NCBI GenBank assembly: GCA_002309855.1
Contig: DBYD01000049.1
Span: 1-13,621, forward strand
DNA from: Bacteroidales bacterium UBA1195
Lineage (GTDB): Bacteria; Bacteroidota; Bacteroidia; Bacteroidales; WCHB1-69
DNA length: 13,621 bases
Direction of reading: 5' to 3'
In this document: positions 6,553 to 13,621 of the stretch, one piece after another
How the letters are laid out: each line of letters starts with the position of its first letter
How positions within the stretch are numbered: position 1 is the stretch's first letter
The notes under the pieces: model-generated
Databases searched by the model: none
The model's input: the letters and a program-made list of their open reading frames with translations, nothing else
What the model was told of the DNA's origin: nothing
Made by a program: the position numbers and the translations under genes

Positions 6553-7035
6553 ATGAACTTCCGTCACCTGACAATTGCCGTCCTTGGGGCCTGCCTTTGC
6601 TGCCTGTTTTATTCATGCACGGATCCGAATGATTTTGAGGAACATCACATGCTGGAAAACGAAAACTGGAGCATGCATGACCCCATCACCTTCGCATTTG
6701 ATATAGCGGACACCTCCGCCCTGTACCAATTCGGAATGCATTTTCGCTACACCGACACCTTCCCCTGGCAGGATCTGTTCCTTTTCATGCAGACCACCCT
6801 GCCCGACGGCCGTCTTTCGCAGGACACGCTGCACTGCTTCCTATTCGGGCCGGACGGAAAACCTTTGGGAAAGGGGCATCGCGTAAAAGAGCTGGAAATC
6901 GGCTACAGCCTGCTCCGGTTCCCCATGCCCGGCCATTATTCCCTCCGCTTCACCCAAGGGATGCGGGCGGAAAAAATCCGGGGAATCGCCTCCATCGGCA
7001 TCTCCCTCAAGAAAACAGAATCTGTAACCCAATAG
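6553..7035 (+). CDS. gldH: Gliding-motility-type lipoprotein GldH
   Basis: A 160-aa lipoprotein of the GldH family. The first 22 residues form a signal peptide (basic NFRH, hydrophobic core) ending in a lipobox LFYSC with Cys22 as the lipidated residue, so LspA should process it. The mature part is mostly short beta strands with aromatic turns (for example FGMHFRYTDTFPW). GldH is required for gliding in Flavobacterium johnsoniae, but homologs are widespread in non-gliding Bacteroidales, where the role is unclear; an envelope function fits its position next to a class A PBP gene. The start ATG lies 2 nt after the ricT stop, so translational coupling is likely. No gldN/sprA-type secretion genes are in the window. 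Confidence 0.85.
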   Translation: MNFRHLTIAVLGACLCCLFYSCTDPNDFEEHHMLENENWSMHDPITFAFDIADTSALYQFGMHFRYTDTFPWQDLFLFMQTTLPDGRLSQDTLHCFLFGPDGKPLGKGHRVKELEIGYSLLRFPMPGHYSLRFTQGMRAEKIRGIASIGISLKKTESVTQ

Positions 7036-7044
7036 CATATCGTC

Positions 7045-9318
7045 ATGACCAAAAGAAAAACAGGTAAAACTGCAAAACACAAGACAAAAAACAGCAAATT
7101 CCATCTGTGGTGGTGGCGCATTGTCATCGGCGGATGGGGCTGCATCTTCCTGATGTTCCTGCTAATCTCCTTAGGATGGTTGGGATTCATGCCCTCCTTT
7201 GAAGATTTGGAAAACCCCAAGACCAACCTGGCCACCGAAGTTATTTCCGAAGACGGCTATGTGTTGGGAAAATTCTATATTGAAAACCGCTCCAACATTT
7301 CCTATAACCAACTCCCTGAAAATTTGGTCAATGCATTGATTGCCACCGAAGACAGCCGTTTTTACCGCCATTCCGGCATCGACATGAAGGCACTTGCCCG
7401 TGTCGCCGTGGGCGTGGTGACAGGACGGCGGAAGGGCGGCGGAAGCACCATAACACAGCAGCTGGCCAAAAACCTTTTCCCACGCAACCCCAACCCAAAT
7501 ATTTTCCAGCTGGTCTTCACCAAGTTCAAGGAATGGGTGGTTGCGGTCAAACTGGAACGGAACTATTCCAAAAACGAAATCATCTCCATGTATCTCAACA
7601 CGGTGGATTTCGGAAACATGTCGCAAGGCATCAAATCGGCCGCCAAAACCTACTTTGACAAGACCCCAAGCGAACTGAACCTTGAGGAATCCGCCCTGCT
7701 GGTCGGCATGCTTAAGGCACCCACCTACTACAGCCCACGGCGCAATCCCGAAAACGCCCTCAACCGCCGCAACGTGGTGCTGTCGCAGATGCGCAAGTAC
7801 AAATTCATTGACAAGGAGACATGCGCGGAGAGCCAGGCCAAGCCCATCGACCTCTCGCACTTCAAACTTCAGGATCACCGGAGCGGCATCGCCACCTATT
7901 TCAGGGAATATATCCGGCAGACCATAAACCAATGGGCAAAAGACAAGAAAAACCGCAAGCCGGACGGCAGTTCGTGGGACATCTACAAGGACGGGCTGAA
8001 AATCTACACCACCATCAACTACAGGATGCAGAAATATGCGGAAGAGGCTGTTGACGAATGGATTGTAAAGACACTCCAGCCCCAGTTCTTCGCACACTGG
8101 AAAGGGTATAAGAACGCCCCATTCTACCGCATCAACGAGGAGCAGACCGAACGCATCCTGACCAGCGCCATGAAAGGTTCCGACCGGTACCGCACCCTCA
8201 AAAAGGAGGGGAAGAGCGACGAGGAGATACGGAAAGTGTTCAACCAACCGGTCCGCATGTGGATATACACATGCAATGGGGAAAAGGACACCGTGATGTC
8301 CCCGATGGACTCCATCCGCTACATGAAATCGTTCCTCTCCTGCGGCCTGATGGCCATGGAACCTTCCACCGGATACGTCAGGGCCTATGTTGGGGGAACC
8401 GACTACTATCATTTCCAATACGACCATGTGACCCAGGCACGGCGGCAGGTGGGTTCCACATTCAAACCTTTTGTCTACACCTTCGCCATGCAGCAGAAGG
8501 AGTTCGAACCCTGCACCAAAGTGCCCAACCTCCCTGTCACAATCGAGACAGAAACCGGAGAGCCGTGGACACCGCGCAACTCCAATGACTATAAGGCGGG
8601 GCAGATGATCACACTGAAGGATGCCCTCGCCAATTCGTTGAACTATGTCTCCGCCTATCTTATGAAGCGCTTCGGCCCCAACGCCATCATCGCCCTGGTG
8701 CGCAAGATGGGCATCACAAGCGATATTCCGGCAGTTCCGTCCATCTGTCTGGGCACCTGCGAATTGAGCCTGTATGAAATGGTTGGCGCCGTCAATACCT
8801 TCAACAACAAGGGAGTTTATGTGAAACCCATCTTCATCACCAAAATATGTAACAATAAGGGTAATGTCATAGCCACCTTCAACATGGAGCAGAACGAGGC
8901 GATGGATGAGGTCTCCGCCTACAAGACCGTACAGCTGATGAAGGGCGTTGTGGAATACGGCACCGGCGTGCGCCTGCACTACCGCTACAAACTGGACATG
9001 CCGATGGCCGGAAAGACCGGCACAACCGACAACAACTCCGACGGCTGGTTCATGGGCTACACCCCAATGCTGACTGCCGGCGTATGGGTCGGCTGCGAGG
9101 ACCGTGCGGCTCATTTCCGCTCCACAAATCTCGGACAAGGCGCCAACACCGCACTGCCGGTATGGGCCCTGTTCATGAAAAAATGCTATGCGGACCCTAC
9201 ACTGAAACTGGAAAAAACCGATTTCGCCAAACCGGACAATCCGGATGCCAACCTCAATTTCGACTGTAGCAGTTACGAGGAGCAGAACACACCAAAAAAC
9301 AGCTATAACTTCGAATAA
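7045..9318 (+). CDS. mrcA: Bifunctional class A penicillin-binding protein (PBP1a-like)
   Basis: Polymerises and cross-links peptidoglycan in the periplasm while anchored in the inner membrane. The 757-aa protein has a basic cytoplasmic tail (1-20, rich in K), one membrane helix (about 23-48), a GT51 transglycosylase domain and a transpeptidase domain. Motifs seen: EDSRFYRHSGID with catalytic Glu102, GGGSTITQQLAKN (131-143), ERNYSKNEIISMYLN (171-185); then the acyl-enzyme motif Ser471-T-F-Lys474, the SxN motif Ser531-Leu-Asn and KTGTT (657-661). All catalytic residues are present and the length is normal. Codon use avoids TTA, CTA and TCA over almost the whole gene. It follows gldH by 9 nt. 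The C-terminal 40 residues are acidic and Asn-rich, probably disordered. Confidence 0.96.
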   Translation: MTKRKTGKTAKHKTKNSKFHLWWWRIVIGGWGCIFLMFLLISLGWLGFMPSFEDLENPKTNLATEVISEDGYVLGKFYIENRSNISYNQLPENLVNALIATEDSRFYRHSGIDMKALARVAVGVVTGRRKGGGSTITQQLAKNLFPRNPNPNIFQLVFTKFKEWVVAVKLERNYSKNEIISMYLNTVDFGNMSQGIKSAAKTYFDKTPSELNLEESALLVGMLKAPTYYSPRRNPENALNRRNVVLSQMRKYKFIDKETCAESQAKPIDLSHFKLQDHRSGIATYFREYIRQTINQWAKDKKNRKPDGSSWDIYKDGLKIYTTINYRMQKYAEEAVDEWIVKTLQPQFFAHWKGYKNAPFYRINEEQTERILTSAMKGSDRYRTLKKEGKSDEEIRKVFNQPVRMWIYTCNGEKDTVMSPMDSIRYMKSFLSCGLMAMEPSTGYVRAYVGGTDYYHFQYDHVTQARRQVGSTFKPFVYTFAMQQKEFEPCTKVPNLPVTIETETGEPWTPRNSNDYKAGQMITLKDALANSLNYVSAYLMKRFGPNAIIALVRKMGITSDIPAVPSICLGTCELSLYEMVGAVNTFNNKGVYVKPIFITKICNNKGNVIATFNMEQNEAMDEVSAYKTVQLMKGVVEYGTGVRLHYRYKLDMPMAGKTGTTDNNSDGWFMGYTPMLTAGVWVGCEDRAAHFRSTNLGQGANTALPVWALFMKKCYADPTLKLEKTDFAKPDNPDANLNFDCSSYEEQNTPKNSYNFE

Positions 9319-9345
9319 ACCAAAACCAATCTTCATATACACACC

Positions 9346-10323
9346 ATGGAACCAACTATTAAAATAGCCTGTGGAAGAGCGAGCCGCAAACTCGCCGAAC
9401 TGATTGCCGAATCCTATCATCAGGAGCTGGTACAAACCGAAGTCTGCGTCTACAGTGACGGGGAATTCCAGCCTGCATTCTGCGAAAACCTGAGAGGATG
9501 CGATGTTTTTCTTGTCCAGTCCACCATCCCGCCGGCGGACAACCTGATGGAGCTGCTATACATGATTGACGGCGCACGCAGGGCATCCGCACACAAGATC
9601 ATTGCCGTCATCCCCTATTTCGGCATGGCGCGGCAGGACCGTAAGGACAAGCCCCGCATCCCCATAGGTGCCAAACTGGTTGCCAACCTGCTGACCGCAG
9701 CAGGTGTGGACCGTATTATCACCATGGACCTGCATGCGGACCAGATCCAAGGCTTTTTCGACATTCCTGTGGACAACATCTACGCCTCGCGCATTTTCCT
9801 GCCCTACCTGAAAAAAAGGAACTTTGAAAACCTCTGCATCGCCTCGCCCGACACCGGAGGCACCCGCAGGGCCGCCTCCTACGCCAAATACCTTGATGCC
9901 GACCTGGCCATAGGCTACAAGCAGCGTCCGCGCCCCAATGAAATCGCCAACCTGCAGATTATCGGTGATGTGAAAGACAAGAACGTGGTGATTGTGGATG
10001 ACATGGTCGACACCGCCGGCACGCTCTGCAAAGCGGCCAAGGCAATAAAGGAGGCGGGTGCAAAAAGCGTCCGCGCCATGTGCGTCCACGCAGTGCTTTC
10101 AGGAAACGCCTATGACAACCTTGCGAATTCCGTACTGGAAGAGCTGATAGTAACCGACACCATTCCGCTTAAAAAACCCTCCGACAGGATTACGGTGCTT
10201 TCTACCGGCAAGCTGTTTGCCGCAGTCATTGAGGGAGTGGTGAACAACAGCTCCATCAGCAACCTGTTCAACTACGACCATTTCAAGGACATTGCAATGG
10301 ACGACATGCTGATTGAGAAATAG
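9346..10323 (+). CDS. prs: Ribose-phosphate pyrophosphokinase (PRPP synthetase)
   Basis: Makes PRPP from ribose 5-phosphate and ATP in the cytoplasm, feeding purine, pyrimidine, histidine, tryptophan and NAD synthesis. The 325-aa protein is a full-length class I enzyme. It shows SDGEFQP (37-43), PYFGMARQDRK (90-100), the metal/ATP region MDLHADQIQGFFDIPVD (127-143) with His130, the flexible-loop residues Lys192 and Arg194 in YKQRPRPNE, and the PRPP-binding loop VVIVDDMVDTAGT (214-226). It begins 27 nt after mrcA in a gap with no promoter box or terminator, and ends 7 nt before the uvrA-family ATG. Placement in a cell-wall/repair operon is not a pathway link I can explain beyond general growth functions. 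Confidence 0.97.
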   Translation: MEPTIKIACGRASRKLAELIAESYHQELVQTEVCVYSDGEFQPAFCENLRGCDVFLVQSTIPPADNLMELLYMIDGARRASAHKIIAVIPYFGMARQDRKDKPRIPIGAKLVANLLTAAGVDRIITMDLHADQIQGFFDIPVDNIYASRIFLPYLKKRNFENLCIASPDTGGTRRAASYAKYLDADLAIGYKQRPRPNEIANLQIIGDVKDKNVVIVDDMVDTAGTLCKAAKAIKEAGAKSVRAMCVHAVLSGNAYDNLANSVLEELIVTDTIPLKKPSDRITVLSTGKLFAAVIEGVVNNSSISNLFNYDHFKDIAMDDMLIEK

Positions 10324-10330
10324 GTTTCCA

Positions 10331-13147
10331 ATGGGAAAGGACACCTTCATCCGCATACAGGGGCTACGGGTCAACAACCTGCAAAATATCAGCCTGGATA
10401 TTCCTCACAACAAACTGATTGTGATAACCGGTCTTTCCGGATCAGGCAAATCCTCACTCGCTTTCGACTCCCTGTATGCCGAAGGGCAGCAACGATACAT
10501 TGAATCTCTGAGCGCCTATGCAAGGCAGTTCATGGGTAAAATTAAAAAACCTGATGCAGACCTGATTGCCGGCATTCCGCCGGCAATTGCCATCGAGCAG
10601 AAGGTGAATATCCGTAACCCGCGCTCCACATTGGGCACCACCACGGAAATCTACGAATATGTCAAACTGCTGTTCGCACGTCTGGGGAAGACCTACTCCC
10701 CCATTTCCGGCGAACTGGTCAGTCGGGACAGCGTGAAGGATGTGTGCAACTATATTTTCTCCTTTCCGGAAGAGAGGCGGTTCACACTTTACGCCCCTTT
10801 CAGGCCGGCTGCCGGACGCACTCCGGAGGAGCATCTCAGGCTGCTGCTGCAACAGGGTTATACACGTGTGAGCACCCTTGAGGGGATTGTTCCGATTGAG
10901 GAGCTGCTCGAACACCCTCTGCCGGACACCGCATCCGTCAGGCTGCTGATTGACCGCTTCACCGCCTCGCAGGACGATGAGAACCGCGCACGTGTGGCCG
11001 AATCGGTGGAGACAGCCTTTTTTGAAGGGAACGGACAGTGCTCGCTTGAAAGCGACGACCCTTCCGAATCAAAACGTCATATCTCATTTTCCAACCTTTT
11101 CGAAAAGGACGGGATTCTTTTCAAGAAACCCAGCACCAACATGTTTTCCTTCAACACGCCATACGGGGCATGTCCCCATTGCGGAGGATTCGGAAACACC
11201 ATCGGCATCGACCCCGACCTGGTGATTCCGGACAAAAGCCTCTCCGTCTATGAGGATGCCATCGCCTGCTGGCGCACGGAGAAGATGTCCGCCTACCGCG
11301 ACGAACTCATCAGCTCCGCCGCCGCATCCGGATTCCCCATCCACCGGCCCATCGAAAAGCTGAGCGAAAAGGAGTACGGTCTGCTATGGAGCGGCAACCA
11401 GTATTTCCACGGATTGGACTATTTCTTCCAATGGCTGGAGGAGAACAGCTACAAAATCCAATACCGCATCCTGCTCTCCCGCTACAAGGGGAAGACAACC
11501 TGCCCCGTATGCCACGGAAGCCGGCTCAACAAGGAGACGGAATATGTCCGTGTGGGAGGAAAGAACATCCAGGAGATTATTGGAATGCCGATTGACAAAT
11601 GTCTTGACTTTTTCAATAATCTGCACTTTGACACCCCTCAGGAAGAGCAAATCGCGGAGGGGCTGCTGAAAGAGATCCGCACACGTCTGGAATGCCTCTG
11701 TGACCTCGGATTAAGCTATCTGACACTAAACCGTCCTTCAGGAACACTTTCCGGAGGTGAATCCCAGCGGGTGCACTTGGCCGCCTCCTTGGGCAGCAGC
11801 CTTGTCGGCTCACTCTACATACTTGACGAACCCAGCATAGGACTGCACAGCCGCGACAGCAACCGCCTGATCCAAGTGCTGAAACGGCTGCGGGACATCG
11901 GCAACACGGTGGTGGTGGTGGAGCATGACGAGGAGATAATCCGTTCCGCCGACCAGGTGATTGACACCGGACCCTATTCCGGCAGCCAGGGAGGAAACAT
12001 TGTCTTCCAAGGAAGCGTGCCGGAGCTGCTGGAATCGAAGGAGAGCATTACCGCAGCCTTTTTGCGCGGCGAACGGCAGATTCCGGTACCGGACTACCGG
12101 CGTCCCGCACACAAATTCCTGCGGCTGGAGAACGTGAGCCTGCACAACATCCATAACCTTTCCGTGGAGATTCCCCTTGAGGTGCTGACGGTGGTCAGCG
12201 GTGTCTCCGGCAGCGGAAAATCCACATTGGTGAGGGATCTGCTCTTTCCGGCACTCCAACGGATGATGAACCAGAGGAAACTGTCTGGCAACCGCTTCGA
12301 TGACATCCATCTGAAGGGTGATCTTTCGGCAATCGGGGCGGTATCCTTTGTGGACCAGAACCCCATCGGCCGCTCATCCCGCTCCAATCCGGCCACCTAC
12401 ATCGGAGCCTTCGACCATATCCGCCAGCTGTTCGCAGAACAGCCGCTGTCAAAGGCGAGAGGCTACAAACCGGGCTTTTTCTCCTTCAATGTGGAGGGTG
12501 GCAGGTGCGAAAACTGCCAGGGTGAAGGCCACCTGAAAATCAAGATGCAGTTCATGTCCGACATTGAGATCCCATGCGAGGAATGCAAGGGAAAATGCTA
12601 CAAGGATGAGGCTCTGGAGGTGAAGGTCAACGGGAAAAGCATTGCCGACATCCTGCAGATGACAATCAGCGAGGCGGCAGCCTTCTTTGGAGAGATGAAG
12701 GAGGACAAGACAGCCCAAAACATCTGCAACAGCCTGCAGCCCCTGCTGGATGTAGGGCTGGGCTATCTGCAGATGGCGCAATCCTCCTCCACCCTGTCTG
12801 GAGGTGAGGCGCAACGCATCAAATTGGCCTACTTTTTGGGCAAAGGGCGTTCCCAGGAGAAGACACTGCTCATTTTTGACGAACCCACCACAGGACTGCA
12901 CTTCCACGATGTGCAGAACCTGTACAAAACCTTTGAGGCGCTGCTGCAGCAAGGGCACAGTATCCTGGTCATCGAGCACCATCTTGACATCATAAAATGT
13001 GCCGACTGGGTTATCGAAATGGGGCCGGAAGGTGGCGATAAAGGCGGACAAGTGATTTTCACCGGCACACCGGAAGAGCTGTGCCATTGTGAGACCTCTT
13101 TTACAGCCCCCTATTTGTCAGAAAAATTAACCAATAATTTAAAATGA
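10331..13147 (+). CDS. uvrA: UvrA-family excinuclease ATPase, probable second paralog
   Basis: DNA-damage-sensing ABC ATPase of nucleotide excision repair, 938 aa. First half: Walker A GLSGSGKS (34-41), signature LSGGE (473-477), Walker B ILDEP (497-501). Second half: GVSGSGKS (624-631), LSGGE (822-826), LIFDEP (847-852). The C-terminal zinc finger is complete (Cys726, 729, 749, 752, with 19 residues between the pairs). The first zinc module keeps only Cys281/Cys284; where the partner CxxC pair should be the sequence reads FEKDG (257-261). A further CPVC is at 391-394. The region that binds UvrB in classical UvrA (about 130-245) is present but divergent. These traits suggest the second, UvrA2-like paralog found in many Bacteroidetes rather than the main UvrA. 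ATG at 10331 is chosen over a TTG at 10313 that lies inside prs. Confidence 0.9.
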   Translation: MGKDTFIRIQGLRVNNLQNISLDIPHNKLIVITGLSGSGKSSLAFDSLYAEGQQRYIESLSAYARQFMGKIKKPDADLIAGIPPAIAIEQKVNIRNPRSTLGTTTEIYEYVKLLFARLGKTYSPISGELVSRDSVKDVCNYIFSFPEERRFTLYAPFRPAAGRTPEEHLRLLLQQGYTRVSTLEGIVPIEELLEHPLPDTASVRLLIDRFTASQDDENRARVAESVETAFFEGNGQCSLESDDPSESKRHISFSNLFEKDGILFKKPSTNMFSFNTPYGACPHCGGFGNTIGIDPDLVIPDKSLSVYEDAIACWRTEKMSAYRDELISSAAASGFPIHRPIEKLSEKEYGLLWSGNQYFHGLDYFFQWLEENSYKIQYRILLSRYKGKTTCPVCHGSRLNKETEYVRVGGKNIQEIIGMPIDKCLDFFNNLHFDTPQEEQIAEGLLKEIRTRLECLCDLGLSYLTLNRPSGTLSGGESQRVHLAASLGSSLVGSLYILDEPSIGLHSRDSNRLIQVLKRLRDIGNTVVVVEHDEEIIRSADQVIDTGPYSGSQGGNIVFQGSVPELLESKESITAAFLRGERQIPVPDYRRPAHKFLRLENVSLHNIHNLSVEIPLEVLTVVSGVSGSGKSTLVRDLLFPALQRMMNQRKLSGNRFDDIHLKGDLSAIGAVSFVDQNPIGRSSRSNPATYIGAFDHIRQLFAEQPLSKARGYKPGFFSFNVEGGRCENCQGEGHLKIKMQFMSDIEIPCEECKGKCYKDEALEVKVNGKSIADILQMTISEAAAFFGEMKEDKTAQNICNSLQPLLDVGLGYLQMAQSSSTLSGGEAQRIKLAYFLGKGRSQEKTLLIFDEPTTGLHFHDVQNLYKTFEALLQQGHSILVIEHHLDIIKCADWVIEMGPEGGDKGGQVIFTGTPEELCHCETSFTAPYLSEKLTNNLK

Positions 13148-13156
13148 TTTTAAATT
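13136..13156 (+). repeat. Perfect AT-only palindrome over the uvrA stop codon
   Basis: AATTTAAAAT (13136-13145) and ATTTTAAATT (13147-13156) are exact reverse complements around a single G. The uvrA TGA (13145-13147) sits at its centre. The stem contains no G or C and no T tract follows, so it would be a poor terminator; a protein-binding site in the ferredoxin upstream region is the other option. Confidence 0.6.
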
Positions 13157-13169
13157 TCATTTTATCCGC

Positions 13170-13198
13170 TTTGGATATTCAGAAACAGATTATTTTTG
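13170..13198 (+). promoter_or_regulatory. Promoter for the ferredoxin gene
   Basis: A -7 box TATTTTTG (13191-13198) matches TAnnTTTG, with a -33 TTTG at 13170-13173 and a 17-bp spacer, a little short of the usual 19-21. The predicted start near 13205 gives a leader of about 27 nt. The 13-mer GATTATTTTTGCA (13188-13200) recurs in front of the next gene. Confidence 0.65.
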
Positions 13199-13231
13199 CA
13201 TTTAATTATTAACCAAAAAAAACTACTTGTT

Positions 13232-13402
13232 ATGGCTCATAAAATTGATCCTGAAAAATGTGTCGGTTGCGGTACCTGCATCGGTGAATGCCCAGTGGGC
13301 GCCATCTCCGAAGGCGATGTCTACACCATCAACGCTGACGAATGCGTGGACTGCGGTTCCTGCGCCAGCGTCTGCCCGCAGGAGGCTATCCAACCGGAAT
13401 AG
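13232..13402 (+). CDS. 2[4Fe-4S] ferredoxin
   Basis: Small bacterial electron carrier of the clostridial type, 56 aa, cytoplasmic. It contains two complete CX2CX2CX3CP motifs: Cys10, 13, 16, 20 and Cys38, 41, 44, 48, each set donating three ligands to one cluster and the fourth to the other. The two halves are similar to each other, as expected for this duplicated fold. ATG at 13232 gives the usual family length; a frame-compatible ATG at 13196 would add 12 residues and lies over the promoter. It is transcribed from its own promoter and closed by a strong terminator, so it is probably monocistronic. Likely partners are pyruvate or 2-oxoacid:ferredoxin oxidoreductases of an anaerobe, none of which is in the window. 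Confidence 0.96.
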   Translation: MAHKIDPEKCVGCGTCIGECPVGAISEGDVYTINADECVDCGSCASVCPQEAIQPE

Positions 13403-13419
13403 TCTTCCCGGCATATCTG

Positions 13420-13457
13420 AAAAAAGCCTTGAGGCAGTCGCCTCAAGGCTTTTTTTT
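13420..13457 (+). terminator. Strong bidirectional terminator after ferredoxin
   Basis: GCCTTGAGGC (13426-13435) pairs perfectly with GCCTCAAGGC (13440-13449) around the loop AGTC. Six A precede (13420-13425) and eight T follow (13450-13457), so the stem can extend through A/T pairs and works on both strands. It lies 17 nt past the ferredoxin stop. Confidence 0.95.
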
Positions 13458-13536
13458 ATAACGTTTCTATCCATGGAATAATATAGGGTGTGGGATTTTT
13501 TCTGCCACGGGCGGCATTCCGTATTGGGATTTTGAT

Positions 13537-13544
13537 TATTTTTG
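13537..13544 (+). promoter_or_regulatory. Promoter -7 box for the gene at the window end
   Basis: TATTTTTG matches TAnnTTTG and lies in the 13-mer GATTATTTTTGCA (13534-13546), identical to the one before the ferredoxin gene. The predicted start is near 13551. No -33 TTTG is seen at the usual distance. The stretch 13458-13536 before it contains nothing else I can recognise. Confidence 0.55.
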
Positions 13545-13566
13545 CAAATCCTTCCGCAGGAACGGA

Positions 13567-13621
13567 ATGGATTTGTACAGCCGTCATATCATGGCGGCTA
13601 TCAGTAGAGACGCGGCGCGCC
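13567..13621 (+). CDS. Start of an unknown gene, cut by the window end
   Basis: A frame opens at ATG 13567 (MDLYSRHIMAAISRDAAR) and stays open to the last base, 18 codons. A second in-frame ATG at 13591 is an equally possible start. The only support is the promoter box 23 nt upstream and the open frame; there are too few residues to name a family. Both ATGs lie in the 3' arm of small inverted repeats (13546-13574 and 13580-13598). Confidence 0.4.
   Translation, partial: MDLYSRHIMAAISRDAAR

Noticed and set aside
7171..9435. A 754-codon open frame on the - strand across mrcA
   Set aside because: It is in exact codon register with mrcA and exists because that gene avoids TTA, CTA and TCA codons. 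It ends where mrcA uses CTA and TTA near 7160-7170. Its translation shows no recognisable domain.
10313..10330. TTG start for the uvrA-family gene inside prs
   Set aside because: ATG at 10331 gives the normal UvrA N-terminus and length.
13614..13621. GGCGCGCC at the very end, suggesting a cloning or assembly junction
   Set aside because: An 8-base palindrome alone is not evidence of an artefact, and it lies in an open reading frame; it may simply be chance.

Overview
The window looks like chromosomal core DNA from a member of the Bacteroidetes, most likely order Bacteroidales. Three things point there: a GldH lipoprotein gene between ricT and a class A PBP, a dksA-like/lspA gene pair, and repeated promoter -7 boxes of the Bacteroides type (TAnnTTTG, here mostly TACTTTTGCA). 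Shine-Dalgarno sites are few and weak. I see no tRNA, rRNA, CRISPR array, insertion sequence, phage or toxin/defence gene. Function calls rest on motifs read by eye, and genus cannot be fixed.

Layout. Positions 1-432 hold the 3' end of an outer-membrane beta-barrel gene on +, closed by a strong intrinsic terminator. On the - strand follow a two-gene unit, dksA-like then lspA (1638 down to 539). tsaE (1800-2222, +) and a solitary sufD (3595-2219, -) converge so tightly that their stop codons share bases. A 119-bp divergent promoter region separates sufD from a + strand pair: a family 2 glycosyltransferase (3715-4725) and a 4'-phosphopantetheinyl transferase (4735-5292).

From 5384 a long + strand run reads ricT, gldH, mrcA (class A PBP), prs and a uvrA-family gene, ending at 13147. 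The four gaps are 2, 9, 27 and 7 nt, with one clear promoter in front of ricT, so it looks like one operon mixing a PSP1/iron-sulfur protein, a surface lipoprotein, cell-wall synthesis, PRPP synthesis and DNA repair. A separate 56-aa 2[4Fe-4S] ferredoxin gene (13232-13402) has its own promoter and a textbook bidirectional terminator. The last 55 bases open a new reading frame with its own promoter.

As a whole the region is housekeeping: envelope maturation (LspA, PBP, GldH, barrel protein), Fe-S biology (SufD, RicT, ferredoxin), tRNA modification (TsaE), nucleotide metabolism (Prs) and repair (UvrA). I did not find a convincing new system. The points most worth a second look are the solitary sufD with a C-terminal cysteine motif, the 11-bp inverted promoter repeat between sufD and the glycosyltransferase, the UvrA paralog lacking half of its first zinc site, and two stem-loops around the start codons of the last, cut-off gene.
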